Positions 17,140-25,476 of a stretch of 38,510 nucleotides of DNA are shown one piece after another. Every line of letters begins with the position of its first letter. Positions within the stretch are counted from its first letter, which is position 1. The notes below the pieces were generated by a model that did no database searches, was not told where the DNA came from, and worked only from the letters and a program-made list of their open reading frames with translations. The stretch covers positions 1 through 38,510 of the forward strand of contig JALOOJ010000012.1 in assembly GCA_025454475.1 (NCBI GenBank). The letters are read 5' to 3'. Source of the stretch: Anaerolineae bacterium (lineage in GTDB: Bacteria > Chloroflexota > Anaerolineae > B4-G1 > SLSP01). A program made the position numbers and the translations under genes.

Positions 17140-20100
17140 TCAAAGGGCGGGCACGAGCTCGCTCTGTGGCCAGGACTGGCCCGAATCGGTCAGAATGGAC
17201 CCGATCCGTGAGGTATAAGCGGCGCGGATCTCCCGATGAAGGGGAATGTGCTCCAGATAGGTTCGTCGGTAGTGGCTATCGGCAGGGATCAATGCGGACT
17301 TCCGCATCATCTCGTCGTAGGCGCGCCGCAGGTAGCGTAGCGCCAGATCCTGCTGATCGTTCGCTGACAGAGCCTGGCTGTACCGTAGAAGTACCTCCTC
17401 GCTGACACACTCAACGACCTGGGCGAAACCGAAGGACTGGTAGATCGCGTAGGCCATTTCCGCAGACTCCAGAGCCAGCGCAAGTTGGGCCTCAGTTTCA
17501 TCCGGCAGAGACTGAGCCAACCCAAGGTACGCGACGGTGGCCTGACAGAGCGCAGCCATCTCGTACTGCCGAGACACCAGGGTGCTCCTGCGCGCGAGGT
17601 CGATGACCGCGGTGCACAACTGAACCGCGCGTTGCAATGCCTCGATGACGCCTGCGGAATCTGACCTCGTGGCAGAGCGGACGCCTTTTGCGTTACAGAG
17701 CATCACCTCGATAAGGGATAACGACGCCTGGCCGCGATCCTGCAACACGGCACCCGCTGATTCTATGACACGCAGCGTCTCGGTTGCGCCCTCAAGGTCA
17801 GCCTGCCAGATCTGTATCTGGGCCACATGGAACAGCGGATAGACGATGTCTGGTGATCTCGCCAACAGCTGTTGGCTGTCGCGCAGAGCGTCGAGTGCGG
17901 CAGCGTAGTCACCCAGGTAGATGCCGATGATGCGTCCGCAGGCCTGCAGCGCCTGGCTCTCCATTGGGCGGTGTCCGATCTCCCTGCTGGCGTGCAAGCG
18001 CTCCTGCTGGTATTCGGTGAGCAGACGATAGTAGTCGCCACTTCGCTCGAACTCCAGTCCGAGAAGGTTGAGCAGTGACATCTGCACGACTCGATCCTCA
18101 AGCCCCTGGCTCATCGCCAGCGCAGCTGCGGCTTCCAGGTATTCCATACCGCGTTCCGGTTGATCACTGAAGGCATAGATGCCGCCCAAGCCAACCAGAA
18201 GCCGTGCTTCGTAATAGCGCTCACCAGCCGCACGGGCCAGCTCCAGTGCCTCCTCGGCGATCGACTGCCACGACGGATCGCTAAGGGTCAGTCGCTGATT
18301 CACAATGCAGATGAGGCTCTGCAGCTCGCGCGCTCGATCCCCAATCGCCCGCGACAGGGTCAGCGCCTCCTGAGCAATCGAGATGCCTGCCTCAATCTCC
18401 GCTTGGCTCTGGTAGTCGCCCACGCCCGGCTGATGCAACAGGGCATCAATGAGCATCGCTGGCTCGTCCTCAAGCTCCCGCGCCAGTCCGATGAGCTCCT
18501 GTGCATCCTGCTGCATCTTGTCGAACTGCGCCATCAGGTAGTAAACGTTGCGCCTGCCAAGCAGGACCCGGAAGCGCTGGCGCAGCCGCTCTTTGTGCGG
18601 CATCGGTGAGCCGCGGTCGGTCGTGACGCGGTCGAGGAGGGCGAGGGCGTGGGTGTACTGCTGGCTGGCCTCAGCGTTGGCGAAGATGGCCTGTGCGTGT
18701 TCGGCGTTCTTGAGCGTATAGAGGAGTTCCTTATCAGCGCGCCTGGCCCGCTCATAGTGGTAAGCCAGTGCACCCCAGTACAGGTCCTGGTTCAGGCCCA
18801 GCACCGCCTGACCGCAGTCAGTCTCAAGGCACTCGGCGATCGCCAGATGGAGTGCTGTTCGCTGAGGGCTAAGCAGGCTGTCGTACGCGGCGTCACGGAC
18901 AAGCTTGGACTCAAACATGTACTCGACGCCCAAGTCCGGCCCGCGGCCCCGTTCGGCGATCAGCTGTGCGCGCTGCAGTGCTGTCAGATGATCTCGCAGG
19001 TCCGGAATATCCGGGCTGATTGTGGACAGGACCCGTGACCAGAACGTGGTGCCGATCACCGCCGCCCTCTGCAGCACTAGCTGTTCGTAGTGCCCCAGCC
19101 GGTCGATCCGCGCCATAAGTAGGCTCTGTAGGCTGTCGGGAAGGCTCAGGCTCGTCACGGCCTGCGTCACGCGCCAGATGCCTGCCTGTTCGCCCTTCTC
19201 GGTCGCCGTCGACTCGCGAACCAGCACGCCACTGGCCACCAGCGAGCGCACTAGCTCCTGGACGTAGAATGGATTGCCCTCTGCTTTCTGGATGATAAGC
19301 GCCTCGGTCTCTGCCGGCAAGACCTGTGGGCCGATCATCTGTTCGATGAGCGTATGACTGCTGTCGGCATCGAGTGGCTCGAGCGTCGATGTCGTAAGGC
19401 GGTGTGGATACTCCGTCTCCACGTAGTGCCAGAACTCCCAGACGGGGGCGTGACGCTCGGGGCGGAAGACGAAGAGCCAGAGTAGGTTCGCGTCCTCACA
19501 CAGGGGAAGGCAGTACCTCAGTAGATCGAGCGACGTAGCGTCGCACCAGTGCATATCGCTGAAGCTGATGATGAGCGGCCCGCGCTGCGCCAACTGCTCG
19601 ATCCATCCCCGGATGGCGACGAACAAGCGCTGGCGCAGGCCCTCGGCATCCAGATGCTTATCCTGCTCAGCGAAGGGTACCTCGAGGGGTAACCCGAGGA
19701 ATCGCGCCAGGTCTGGGTAGACGTTGGTCATTCCGCTGCCCCAGAGCGCCTCGGTGCGCTCACGGAGCCGGTCTCTTGCTGCATCGCCTGACTCCTCACC
19801 CCGGATGCCAAGCCAGTTTCGTAACAGGTCCTGCCATATCGCGTAAGGCTGCGTCTGGTCGTACGACCTGGCTCGCCCGCGTATCTCAAAGATCTGCGGG
19901 CTGAGGCGCTCTGCGGAAGGACCTAGGGCGTCACGTGCAGGGCGGGGACCCAGTGCCTCTGCCTCAGCAAGCAGAGCTTCTCTCCTGACGAAGTGGCGAC
20001 GAGCCTCCTCAACGAGGAGCGACTTGCCCATTCCATGCTCGCCAACGACGATCAGGACGCCCCCGCGACCTGTCAGTAGGTCGTCGACAGAGCCAATGAG

Positions 20101-21024
20101 CGTGCGGAGCTCTGTCTCCCGCCCAACGATCGGCACCACGAACTCGTACGTCGGTCTGCCCTCGGTCGACATCCGAGAAGCGATGGGCCGGTACACGCTT
20201 ACCGGGCGGCTGATACCTTTGACACTGATGTCACCGAGCTCGAGCCAGTCGAACTGACCTTCCACGAGACGGTATGTGTTGGCGCTGACCAGAACGGTTC
20301 CCGGCTCCGCCGACTGCTCCATCCGTGCGGCGAGCGCGATCGCGCCGCCCATCGCCGTGTCCTCGCTGTACGTGCGTTGGTCGCCAACGTTGGCCACGAT
20401 GACTTCGCCTGTGTTCACGCCGACACGGAGGGAGAGGCTGATGCCTTCCTGCTCTCTGAGTTCCTCGGCCAGCGCCTTCGCAGCGCGCTGCATCGCGATG
20501 GCTGCAAGGATGGCACGTTCGGGATCGTCCTCGTGGGCGACAACTGTCCCAAAGAAGGCCACCAGACCGTCGCCGCGGAACTGGTCGACTTTGCCCCCGT
20601 AGCGGTAGATCTCGGCTTCCAGGATCCTGAATATGCGGTTCATCAGGTTTACCCAGGCCTCGGTCCCTACCTTTTCCAGCAGGTCTGTTGAGCCCTGGAC
20701 ATCGGCGAGGATCACGGTCGCAACACGGCGCTCACCGGCAAGCAGCCCGCTGCCGGCGCCGGGTGTGCTGTCCAGAGGGGCAGGCCCGGGACTCTGAACG
20801 TCAGGACTCTCAGGTTGGCCCGCGGCGCTGTGGGTCTTGTCCTGGCCTGCTCCATCCTGGTACGGAGACAGGGGCAACTGCGCACCACAGCGATTGCAGA
20901 AGCGGTACGAGCGTGGGTTCGCAGAGGCGCAGGTGAGACACATCAGCACAAGGTGCGTCCCACACATGCCACAGTAGTGGGCATCACCTCGGTTGTCGAA
21001 GCCGCATTCGGGGCAGGTCATCAT
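17140..21024 (-). CDS. Multidomain protein: zinc ribbons + class III nucleotide cyclase homology domain + AAA ATPase + TPR region
   Basis: MMTCPECGFDNRGDAHYCGMCGTH...CNRCGAQL; ERRVATVILADVQGSTDLLEKVG...FRGDGLVAFFG; VVGEHGMGKSLLVEEARRHF (Walker A); long helical TPR-like C-terminus. Confidence 0.92.
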   Translation of the reverse strand: MMTCPECGFDNRGDAHYCGMCGTHLVLMCLTCASANPRSYRFCNRCGAQLPLSPYQDGAGQDKTHSAAGQPESPDVQSPGPAPLDSTPGAGSGLLAGERRVATVILADVQGSTDLLEKVGTEAWVNLMNRIFRILEAEIYRYGGKVDQFRGDGLVAFFGTVVAHEDDPERAILAAIAMQRAAKALAEELREQEGISLSLRVGVNTGEVIVANVGDQRTYSEDTAMGGAIALAARMEQSAEPGTVLVSANTYRLVEGQFDWLELGDISVKGISRPVSVYRPIASRMSTEGRPTYEFVVPIVGRETELRTLIGSVDDLLTGRGGVLIVVGEHGMGKSLLVEEARRHFVRREALLAEAEALGPRPARDALGPSAERLSPQIFEIRGRARSYDQTQPYAIWQDLLRNWLGIRGEESGDAARDRLRERTEALWGSGMTNVYPDLARFLGLPLEVPFAEQDKHLDAEGLRQRLFVAIRGWIEQLAQRGPLIISFSDMHWCDATSLDLLRYCLPLCEDANLLWLFVFRPERHAPVWEFWHYVETEYPHRLTTSTLEPLDADSSHTLIEQMIGPQVLPAETEALIIQKAEGNPFYVQELVRSLVASGVLVRESTATEKGEQAGIWRVTQAVTSLSLPDSLQSLLMARIDRLGHYEQLVLQRAAVIGTTFWSRVLSTISPDIPDLRDHLTALQRAQLIAERGRGPDLGVEYMFESKLVRDAAYDSLLSPQRTALHLAIAECLETDCGQAVLGLNQDLYWGALAYHYERARRADKELLYTLKNAEHAQAIFANAEASQQYTHALALLDRVTTDRGSPMPHKERLRQRFRVLLGRRNVYYLMAQFDKMQQDAQELIGLARELEDEPAMLIDALLHQPGVGDYQSQAEIEAGISIAQEALTLSRAIGDRARELQSLICIVNQRLTLSDPSWQSIAEEALELARAAGERYYEARLLVGLGGIYAFSDQPERGMEYLEAAAALAMSQGLEDRVVQMSLLNLLGLEFERSGDYYRLLTEYQQERLHASREIGHRPMESQALQACGRIIGIYLGDYAAALDALRDSQQLLARSPDIVYPLFHVAQIQIWQADLEGATETLRVIESAGAVLQDRGQASLSLIEVMLCNAKGVRSATRSDSAGVIEALQRAVQLCTAVIDLARRSTLVSRQYEMAALCQATVAYLGLAQSLPDETEAQLALALESAEMAYAIYQSFGFAQVVECVSEEVLLRYSQALSANDQQDLALRYLRRAYDEMMRKSALIPADSHYRRTYLEHIPLHREIRAAYTSRIGSILTDSGQSWPQSELVPAL

Positions 21025-21158
21025 AGCGTCAGCAGGCACTGGGCCACGCCACGCCGGTCGCTACTGCCGCCTGAGGCGTGGCCATCTGCTCGACCTCGAC
21101 CGGCGTCGCCAGGGCTGCTGTGTACCGGCGTGGCACCCAGCTCAGGTGCTTCGGGGCC

Positions 21159-21593
21159 TCAAGATGCATCAAGGGCCGTACGGAATCTCTTTGCCAGCTC
21201 AACCATGATCTGAACTGCGATATCGCCGTCACGCCGGAGAGCTCCAAGGAAGTTGACGCGCGGCAGGATGAGGCATACGGTCGGCTCGGTCGCGATGACC
21301 GTGGCAGTACGCGGGCCGTCGTCAAGCAACGCGAGCTCGCCAAAGAAGTCCGAAGGCCCGAACGTGTTGACGACCGTCTCTGAACCATCGTTGCGCAGGC
21401 GAACCGCCTTCGCCGCGCCTGAAGCGATCACAAAGAAACCATACCCATCCCGTCCCTGTGGTACGAGGACTTCACCTTCAGCGCATTGGCGCTCTACGAA
21501 GATCCGCGCCAGACTGCTGAGTTGGCGGCGTCCCAGGTTCTTGAACAGTGGGACATTGGCGAGTATCTCGACGATCCGATCATCATCAGCCAT
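21159..21593 (-). CDS. Stand-alone cyclic nucleotide-binding domain protein
   Basis: [64 protein letters not shown]...[28 protein letters not shown]; no HTH domain follows. Confidence 0.9.
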   Translation of the reverse strand: MADDDRIVEILANVPLFKNLGRRQLSSLARIFVERQCAEGEVLVPQGRDGYGFFVIASGAAKAVRLRNDGSETVVNTFGPSDFFGELALLDDGPRTATVIATEPTVCLILPRVNFLGALRRDGDIAVQIMVELAKRFRTALDAS

Positions 21594-21684
21594 GTGGAAC
21601 CTCCCGTTCATGTTATCGTGCCTGCGCGAGTCGATCGTCGCTCTGGGGCGGTCCAGAAGCAGACCATCAGTCCTCAACAGAACC

Positions 21685-21713
21685 ATTATATTCGTGGCGA
21701 GCACCGTGCGCAA
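21685..21713 (-). promoter_or_regulatory. sigma70-type promoter for the cNMP-binding protein gene
   Basis: Minus strand TTGCGC-N17-TATAAT. Confidence 0.45.
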
Positions 21714-21833
21714 GTAGGTTTGGCCTGGTTCCGGGATCGTGGTACACCTAGGGCTGTCGCACCGGACGATGACAAGGTGCCCCGGCTGGGGCCGCAGTAT
21801 CGCTCTTTGTCAACTGGAATCCAAGGAGGCGCA

Positions 21834-22607
21834 ATGGAACGACACGTGTTTGCAGAGAAGCATGCGATGGCTATAGCAGCGGCGGAGAAGACAGCTGCCC
21901 TGCTAACAGCGGCGATCGACCGCAGCGGCGGGGCCAACCTGATCCTGGCCACCGGCGCCAGCCAGTTTGAGATGCTGGATCACCTTGTAGGACTGGACGT
22001 GGACTGGGCGAGCGTGACCGGGTTCCATCTCGATGAGTATCTCGGTCTGCCCGAGTCGCACCCAGCAAGCTTCCGCGGTTACCTGCGGCGCCGGTTCGTC
22101 GAGCGCGTGCCGAGCCTGCGTGCGTTTCATTATGTCAACGGCGAGAGTCTGGATCCCCGATCCGAGTGCGCGAGGTTGGGCGACCTGCTAAGAGGTCGCC
22201 CAGTCGATGTCGCGTGCATCGGCATCGGTGAGAACGGTCACCTCGCGTTCAATGACCCGCCGGCTGACTTCGATACGGACGAACCCTACATCGTCGTTGA
22301 CTTGGACGAGGCGTGCCGTCGCCAGCAGCTCGGTGAGGGTTGGTTTCCAGCGCTGAGCGATGTGCCTCTGCGTGCTATCTCTATGAGCATCCGCCAGATT
22401 ATGCGGAGTAGAGCGATTGTGTGTACGGTGCCCGATGCCCGCAAATCTGTAGCTGTTCAGAAGGCGCTTGAGGGTCCAGTGACGAATCTGGTGCCATCGT
22501 CCATACTGCAGCAGCACCCGTGTTGTGACATGTACCTGGACGCGGACAGTGCGGCGCTGCTAGAGGGGCAGACAGGGCGTGGACAGGGTCGCGATGGACG
22601 GAGTTGA
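21834..22607 (+). CDS. nagB: Glucosamine-6-phosphate deaminase
   Basis: [51 protein letters not shown]...FHLDEYLGL...[27 protein letters not shown] upstream. Confidence 0.93.
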   Translation: MERHVFAEKHAMAIAAAEKTAALLTAAIDRSGGANLILATGASQFEMLDHLVGLDVDWASVTGFHLDEYLGLPESHPASFRGYLRRRFVERVPSLRAFHYVNGESLDPRSECARLGDLLRGRPVDVACIGIGENGHLAFNDPPADFDTDEPYIVVDLDEACRRQQLGEGWFPALSDVPLRAISMSIRQIMRSRAIVCTVPDARKSVAVQKALEGPVTNLVPSSILQQHPCCDMYLDADSAALLEGQTGRGQGRDGRS

Positions 22608-23592
22608 GTCGGCAGTTCCCGTCCGCGTGTCAGGCTTCGTGGACCTACAGGTCAATGGCTTTGGCGGTGTCGATTTCAGCGACCCTGGGCTGACGCCTGC
22701 CGCCGCAGACGAGGCCTTCCATGCACTGCTCGGGCGCGGCACATCAGCCTTCCTGGCTACGCTCATCACGAGCCCGGTCGAGACATACAGGCGTAATATC
22801 CCGCTACTTGTCGACGTGATGAAGCGAGAGGAGTTCGAGGGACGCGTGCTGGGGCTGCACCTCGAAGGCCCTTTCATCTCGGCGCTCCCCGGAGCGGTAG
22901 GCGCCCACGATCCGGCTTTCGTGCGGGCTCCTGACCTCAGCTTTCTTCACGAGCTGTTGGACCTGGGGCAGGGGCGGATCCTGATGCTGACCGTTGCCGC
23001 CGAGATTCCCGGCATCGAGGCTTTGGTGCGGAGCGCCAGATCGCGCGGGGTCGCTATCTCCGTGGGGCACTCGCTGTATGGGTCGGACGCGCTGGACCGC
23101 TTGTACTCGGCGGGTGCCTCAGCACTCACGCACCTGGGCAACGGACTCCCCAATGTGCTCCCGCGGCACGATAACCCGATCTGGGCGGGACTCGCAGATG
23201 AGCGGTTCGCGGTGATGGCCATCGCTGATGGGCATCATCTACCAGTTCCAGTCTTGAAGGTCGTCGTGCGAGCTGCGGGCGCCGGCAGGCTTGTCGTGGT
23301 CAGCGATGCGTCTCCGGTTGCGGGGCTCCCTCCTGGCGAATATCAAGTCCTCGGCAATCGGGCGATCCTGGAACCGACGGGTCGGCTCCATAATCCAGAG
23401 AAGCAGTGCCTCGTCGGGTCAGCAGTGACGATGCTTGACTGCATGAATACGCTGGCTTCGCTGGGTCTGCTCACGGTTTCGGAGCTTCTCCAGGTTGGTG
23501 TGACCAACCCGCTGCGCGCCATCGGCGTTGATCCATCGGCTGTGCGACGTGGTAGCGGCTTGTGGTATCGCGAGGGCGCCTTCGCCCTATGA
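22594..23592 (+). CDS. nagA: N-acetylglucosamine-6-phosphate deacetylase-like protein, short form
   Basis: [60 protein letters not shown]; overlaps the 3' end of nagB. Confidence 0.88.
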   Translation: MDGVESAVPVRVSGFVDLQVNGFGGVDFSDPGLTPAAADEAFHALLGRGTSAFLATLITSPVETYRRNIPLLVDVMKREEFEGRVLGLHLEGPFISALPGAVGAHDPAFVRAPDLSFLHELLDLGQGRILMLTVAAEIPGIEALVRSARSRGVAISVGHSLYGSDALDRLYSAGASALTHLGNGLPNVLPRHDNPIWAGLADERFAVMAIADGHHLPVPVLKVVVRAAGAGRLVVVSDASPVAGLPPGEYQVLGNRAILEPTGRLHNPEKQCLVGSAVTMLDCMNTLASLGLLTVSELLQVGVTNPLRAIGVDPSAVRRGSGLWYREGAFAL

Positions 23593-23609
23593 TGAGCGGC
23601 GGCGCGAGA

Positions 23610-23652
23610 GGTCGGCCCCGTGGTTGGAAGTCGCCCAACCACGGGGCCGACC
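23610..23652. terminator. Strong bidirectional terminator-like hairpin between convergent genes
   Basis: GGTCGGCCCCGTGGTTGG-AAGTCGC-CCAACCACGGGGCCGACC, perfect 18-bp arms. Confidence 0.75.
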
Positions 23653-23660
23653 GCCTTGCA

Positions 23661-24011
23661 TCAGTCCCCTTGCACGATGTGTACGCTGATACTCACAGGA
23701 CTCTCGGCTCCATCTACGTAACTCTCAAGAACGTGACACCGGCACGTGCCCAGGAGATCGCCGCGGCCTAGCTCGTGGACCTGCATGACGGCCCAGTACC
23801 CAGGCCCCAGCAGATCCCGCGCAAGGGCAAGGAGCCTCAAGCTCAGTGCTGACAGCTCTGTTCCCGGGGCGACATAGAACCACGACAGATGGTCCTCGTC
23901 GATGGCGACATGCTCGTGCTGTCGGATGTCATCGCCAGATCCGACGCCACGTTGTACCACGTGACAGATCCGGTCAGGTCTTTCGTCTGCGTATTCCCAT
24001 TTGATGATCAT
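23661..24011 (-). CDS. Conserved-looking hypothetical protein (116 aa), translationally coupled to the GNAT gene
   Basis: MIIKWEYADERPDRICHVVQRGVGSGDDIRQHEHVAIDEDHLSWFYVAPG...; ATGA-type overlap with the upstream GNAT stop at 24008. Confidence 0.65.
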   Translation of the reverse strand: MIIKWEYADERPDRICHVVQRGVGSGDDIRQHEHVAIDEDHLSWFYVAPGTELSALSLRLLALARDLLGPGYWAVMQVHELGRGDLLGTCRCHVLESYVDGAESPVSISVHIVQGD

Positions 24012-25084
24012 GTCGATTCCGTTTCCTCGTCGGGTAGCAGAGCTTCCAGGGGTTTCCGATAGCACGCCTGGCGGTTCACTACCTCGTAGCCCATACTCTC
24101 GTAGAGCTGCAATGCGCCGTTGGGGTTGGTGGCATCCACGCCCAACGCGGTCTCCGTCATCCCTAGATCCCGGTGCAACCGAAGGCTGCGCGCGATCAGC
24201 GCTCGTGCCAGGCCGCGTCTGCGCCATGGCCGTCGAACGCAGATCGTCTCTGTGTACCCCCGTTGCCGGTGGTATTCCTCGTTCTCCGCGTGGTCGACGA
24301 AGTTCAGCACCATACCAGCGATTTCGTCGCCTTCCCATGCCACCTGCCAGTAGTCCGGCACGAAGGTGGGGCTCTCCTGCCAAGAGGCAAGATGAGTGTC
24401 TGCCCAGTCTTCCTCCGAGAATCCCCAGTGATCCCTGAACGCCTCGCGTGCAGCTGCCCAGATACGCAGGTAGTGCTCAGGCTGGACCGGCCTCACTTCC
24501 AGCGCCTCGGGCATCTGTGCCTCCGGAAGGTCACCAAGCATCGGGCGGACCATCTCAAAGCCATAGCGCGCCGGTACGTATCCTTCGCTCTCAAGCAGGC
24601 CCACCCAGTCGCTCTCGCGCTCCGAGGCCCAGCACTCGAAGGCCTTTGGGGCGTCGCCGGGATGTCCTGTCGCGATTGCCCGCAACCGTGACTCATTGTG
24701 CCGCAGCATAGCCCGTCGGATGCCAGTGCCACGCCACTCGGGCACAAGGAAGGCAAAATGGCCGTAGGCGTAGGGTCCATTGACCTCCTGTCGCCACCAG
24801 ACGCGCCCGTACCCGATGACCTTGCTGGCGACCTCGGCAAGCACTACGTCCGTGGCCGTATCTGAGTTCACCAAGTGTTGATAGTTGCGCTTGAGATCCT
24901 CCAGCGATTCGGTGTGATCGGCACCATCCGCTACTTTGCTTCTTTCGATAACCTCCAGCAACGAAGGGAAGTCACGCTCTTCGTCGAACCCGCGGAACTC
25001 CAGTCCGCGCACTCCAGGCACCGCGGCCAGAAACACGAACTCCGGCCGAACTGACGAACCTATAGACTCACCATTGCTTGCCAT
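24008..25084 (-). CDS. Tandem GNAT-family N-acetyltransferase
   Basis: Start MASNGESIGSS. First half VPEWRGTGIRRAMLRHNE, second half VRRPWRRRGLARALIARSLRLHRDLGMTETALGVDATNPNGALQLYESMGYEVV (acetyl-CoA-binding motif R-R-x-G-x-A). Confidence 0.9.
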   Translation of the reverse strand: MASNGESIGSSVRPEFVFLAAVPGVRGLEFRGFDEERDFPSLLEVIERSKVADGADHTESLEDLKRNYQHLVNSDTATDVVLAEVASKVIGYGRVWWRQEVNGPYAYGHFAFLVPEWRGTGIRRAMLRHNESRLRAIATGHPGDAPKAFECWASERESDWVGLLESEGYVPARYGFEMVRPMLGDLPEAQMPEALEVRPVQPEHYLRIWAAAREAFRDHWGFSEEDWADTHLASWQESPTFVPDYWQVAWEGDEIAGMVLNFVDHAENEEYHRQRGYTETICVRRPWRRRGLARALIARSLRLHRDLGMTETALGVDATNPNGALQLYESMGYEVVNRQACYRKPLEALLPDEETEST

Positions 25085-25132
25085 TGCCCTTACCTCCAGG
25101 TGCTCAAAGATCGGCTTATCCGGACAACACAA

Positions 25133-25157
25133 CAGGCCGTGGGTCACCCACGGCCTG
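25133..25157 (-). promoter_or_regulatory. Second leader hairpin upstream of the GNAT gene
   Basis: Inverted repeat CAGGCCGTGGGT-C-ACCCACGGCCTG (12-bp arms). Confidence 0.5.
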
Positions 25158-25177
25158 GCCAAGGACTCAGAGACACA

Positions 25178-25361
25178 AGAAAAAACGGCCGTGGGGATCT
25201 CAGTCGCCACGGCCGTTTCTGTCCTGTTAGACTATTCTAACCTTTTCCGAGGCGCACTGCGACAGGGCATCCCTGCCAGACCATCCTCTGGCATTGCCCG
25301 TAATGTGCTGTACATTGACTCCTGGACCATGTGCGCCCTGCCTCGTTCGCTTTGGAATACG
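25178..25361 (-). ncRNA. Candidate structured RNA (about 185 nt) or 5' leader with intrinsic terminator
   Basis: Minus strand: promoter 25396-25368; closing stem GGCGCAC/GTGCGCC (25337-25331/25257-25251) enclosing hairpins AATGT/ACATT and a nested GGGCA..TGCCAGA/TCTGGCA..TGCCC; hairpin GTTAGA/TCTAAC; terminator AAACGGCCGTGG/CCACGGCCGTTT with T-run. Confidence 0.5.
25183..25218 (-). terminator. Intrinsic terminator
   Basis: Minus strand AAACGGCCGTGG-N12-CCACGGCCGTTTTTTCTTGT. Confidence 0.7.
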
Positions 25362-25367
25362 TCAGAT

Positions 25368-25396
25368 ATTGTAAATGTGTTTGGCATTCTTGTCAA
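25368..25396 (-). promoter_or_regulatory. Near-consensus sigma70-type promoter, minus strand
   Basis: Minus strand TTGACA-N17-TACAAT. Confidence 0.7.
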
Positions 25397-25476
25397 CCCG
25401 CTCAGGTGACATTCGTGAGGATTCGCGTCGGTCAGCGAAGGCAGAGGTGCGGGGCACCGATCGCCGGCGCGGCTAC

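Noticed and set aside
21486-21833. Upstream extension of the nagB ORF
   Set aside because: Overlaps the CNB gene and its promoter; canonical NagB start with AAGGAGG RBS is at 21834.
25178-25396. 6S RNA, SRP RNA, T-box or tmRNA identity for the structured RNA
   Set aside because: Size is 6S-like, but the fold seems multibranched. No SRP loop consensus, T-box AGGGTGG motif or tmRNA tag features were seen. Left as unassigned.
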